Shown here: positions 5,730 through 6,182 of the stretch, piece after piece | Position numbering within the stretch: the first letter of the stretch is position 1 | How the letters are laid out: the number at the start of each line of letters is the position of its first letter | Assembly: GCA_017940955.1 (NCBI GenBank) | Contig: JAGAXP010000014.1 | Coordinates: 1 to 6,182 of the forward strand | Length of the DNA: 6,182 nt | Origin: Oribacterium sp. | Lineage (GTDB): Bacteria; Bacillota_A; Clostridia; Lachnospirales; Lachnospiraceae | Reading direction: 5' to 3' | Position numbers and translations under genes: made by a program | The notes under the pieces: model-generated | Databases searched by the model: none | The model's input: only the letters and a program-made list of their open reading frames with translations | What the model was told of the DNA's origin: nothing

Positions 5730-6038
5730 ATGAAAAACAGATATAAGAGTAAGAATACATTTTCAAACCGTTTGGCCATCGTAGGTATCACGATAGTCGT
5801 GATGTTTATTGCGTTTGCCATGCATGTGCGGAGTGTCACCCTGAAGGAACAGGATAGAGAATATCAGCTTCAGGAGGAAAGCCTTCAGGCTGATATCGAC
5901 GCCCAGAAACAGCTTTCTGAGGAGCTTGAACAGAAAAAAATATACGTGAAGACAAAAGAGTTTACCATGGAAAAGGCCAGGGAGATTTTTGGGCTGAAAA
6001 TGCCGGATGAGATCATTATAAAGCCGGACAGCAACTAA
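5730..6038 (+). CDS. divIC: Septum formation initiator family protein (DivIC/FtsB-like)
   Basis: A small bitopic membrane protein of the divisome; family members form a coiled-coil complex with FtsL and DivIB/FtsQ that activates septal wall synthesis. The 102 residues start with a basic cytoplasmic tail (residues 2-14, rich in Lys/Arg). A single membrane segment follows (about 15-31, LAIVGITIVVMFIAFAM). An extracellular coiled coil rich in Glu, Gln and Leu covers about 37-70. The C-terminal block TMEKAREIFGLKMPDEIII resembles the conserved end of the DivIC/FtsB family. AGAGGG lies 9 nt before the ATG. Position after yabO/rqcP supports DivIC rather than FtsL. yabP and yabQ, usually between these two genes in spore-formers, are absent. 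No terminator is seen before the convergent gene, whose stop is 21 nt away. Confidence 0.88.
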   Translation: MKNRYKSKNTFSNRLAIVGITIVVMFIAFAMHVRSVTLKEQDREYQLQEESLQADIDAQKQLSEELEQKKIYVKTKEFTMEKAREIFGLKMPDEIIIKPDSN

Positions 6039-6059
6039 GATTAGTACACCGAATAATAA

Positions 6060-6182
6060 TTAACTGTTACATTCTTCATTGGATTTTACTCCAGCTTCAG
6101 TTGCTTCCTCTTCGCTAATCTCATCCATTTTGTAAGTCCAATGATAGACCACTGGTTCACGATTAACTTCTTCAAAATATAA
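6060..6182 (-). CDS. Unidentified protein, C-terminal fragment (5' end outside window)
   Basis: On the minus strand an open frame enters at the window edge and ends in a TAA at 6060-6062, giving 40 residues. The sequence includes FEEVNREPVVYHWTYKMDE and finishes in an acidic Glu/Ala/Ser-rich tail ending in EECNS. The residue mix looks like real protein and the frame is uninterrupted, but the fragment is short. I do not recognise the family. It converges with the divIC-like gene with only 21 nt between the stops and no hairpin there. It marks the end of the conserved co-directional cluster. The region is richer in A+T than the genes before it. Confidence 0.55.
   Translation of the reverse strand, partial: LYFEEVNREPVVYHWTYKMDEISEEEATEAGVKSNEECNS

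Noticed and set aside
5480..5766. Several frames on both strands across the 23-bp array, with repeated GFSARS or DFRHGA motifs
   Set aside because: The 23-bp period passes through all three frames, so the frames are by-products of a repeat poor in stops. None has a convincing start signal or family resemblance.

Overview
The window looks like chromosomal housekeeping DNA from a Clostridia-class Firmicute, most likely Lachnospiraceae (Butyrivibrio-like). This rests on gene order and the character of the proteins, not on a database match. The conserved backbone is pth - mfd - hup (HU) - rqcP (yabO) - divIC/ftsB-like, all on the + strand. This is the Firmicute cluster that in spore-formers also carries sporulation genes. 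Strong GGAGG-type ribosome sites and consensus sigma-A promoters fit the same group.

Layout. 1-214 is a leader region with a possible 3' tail of an unidentified upstream reading frame and a perfect 15-bp inverted repeat. 215-799 is peptidyl-tRNA hydrolase. 800-930 is a gap holding a candidate promoter. 931-4536 is the transcription-repair coupling factor Mfd, full length with a low-complexity insert. 4537-4675 holds a small hairpin, a perfect-consensus promoter and a leader containing a 14-bp palindrome. 4676-4948 is HU. 4949-5235 has a hairpin, then eight tandem 14-bp units that run into a very long hairpin just upstream of rqcP. 5236-5475 is the S4-domain protein RqcP. 5476-5729 holds about six 23-bp tandem units and a good promoter. 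5730-6038 is a DivIC/FtsB-type septum protein. 6060-6182 is the 3' end of an unidentified minus-strand gene that converges on it.

Working together: Pth recycles peptidyl-tRNA and RqcP acts in ribosome rescue with RqcH, so both deal with stalled translation. Mfd clears stalled RNA polymerase and recruits repair. HU compacts DNA and the DivIC-like protein acts in the divisome. The genes are core but appear to be separate transcription units, since promoters or hairpins lie in most of the gaps.

No wholly new protein system is visible. The most interesting parts are the two unrelated tandem arrays (periods 14 and 23 bp) that bracket rqcP. One ends in a stem of about 21 bp right before the rqcP ribosome site. 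The other occupies the interval where spore-formers carry yabP and yabQ.
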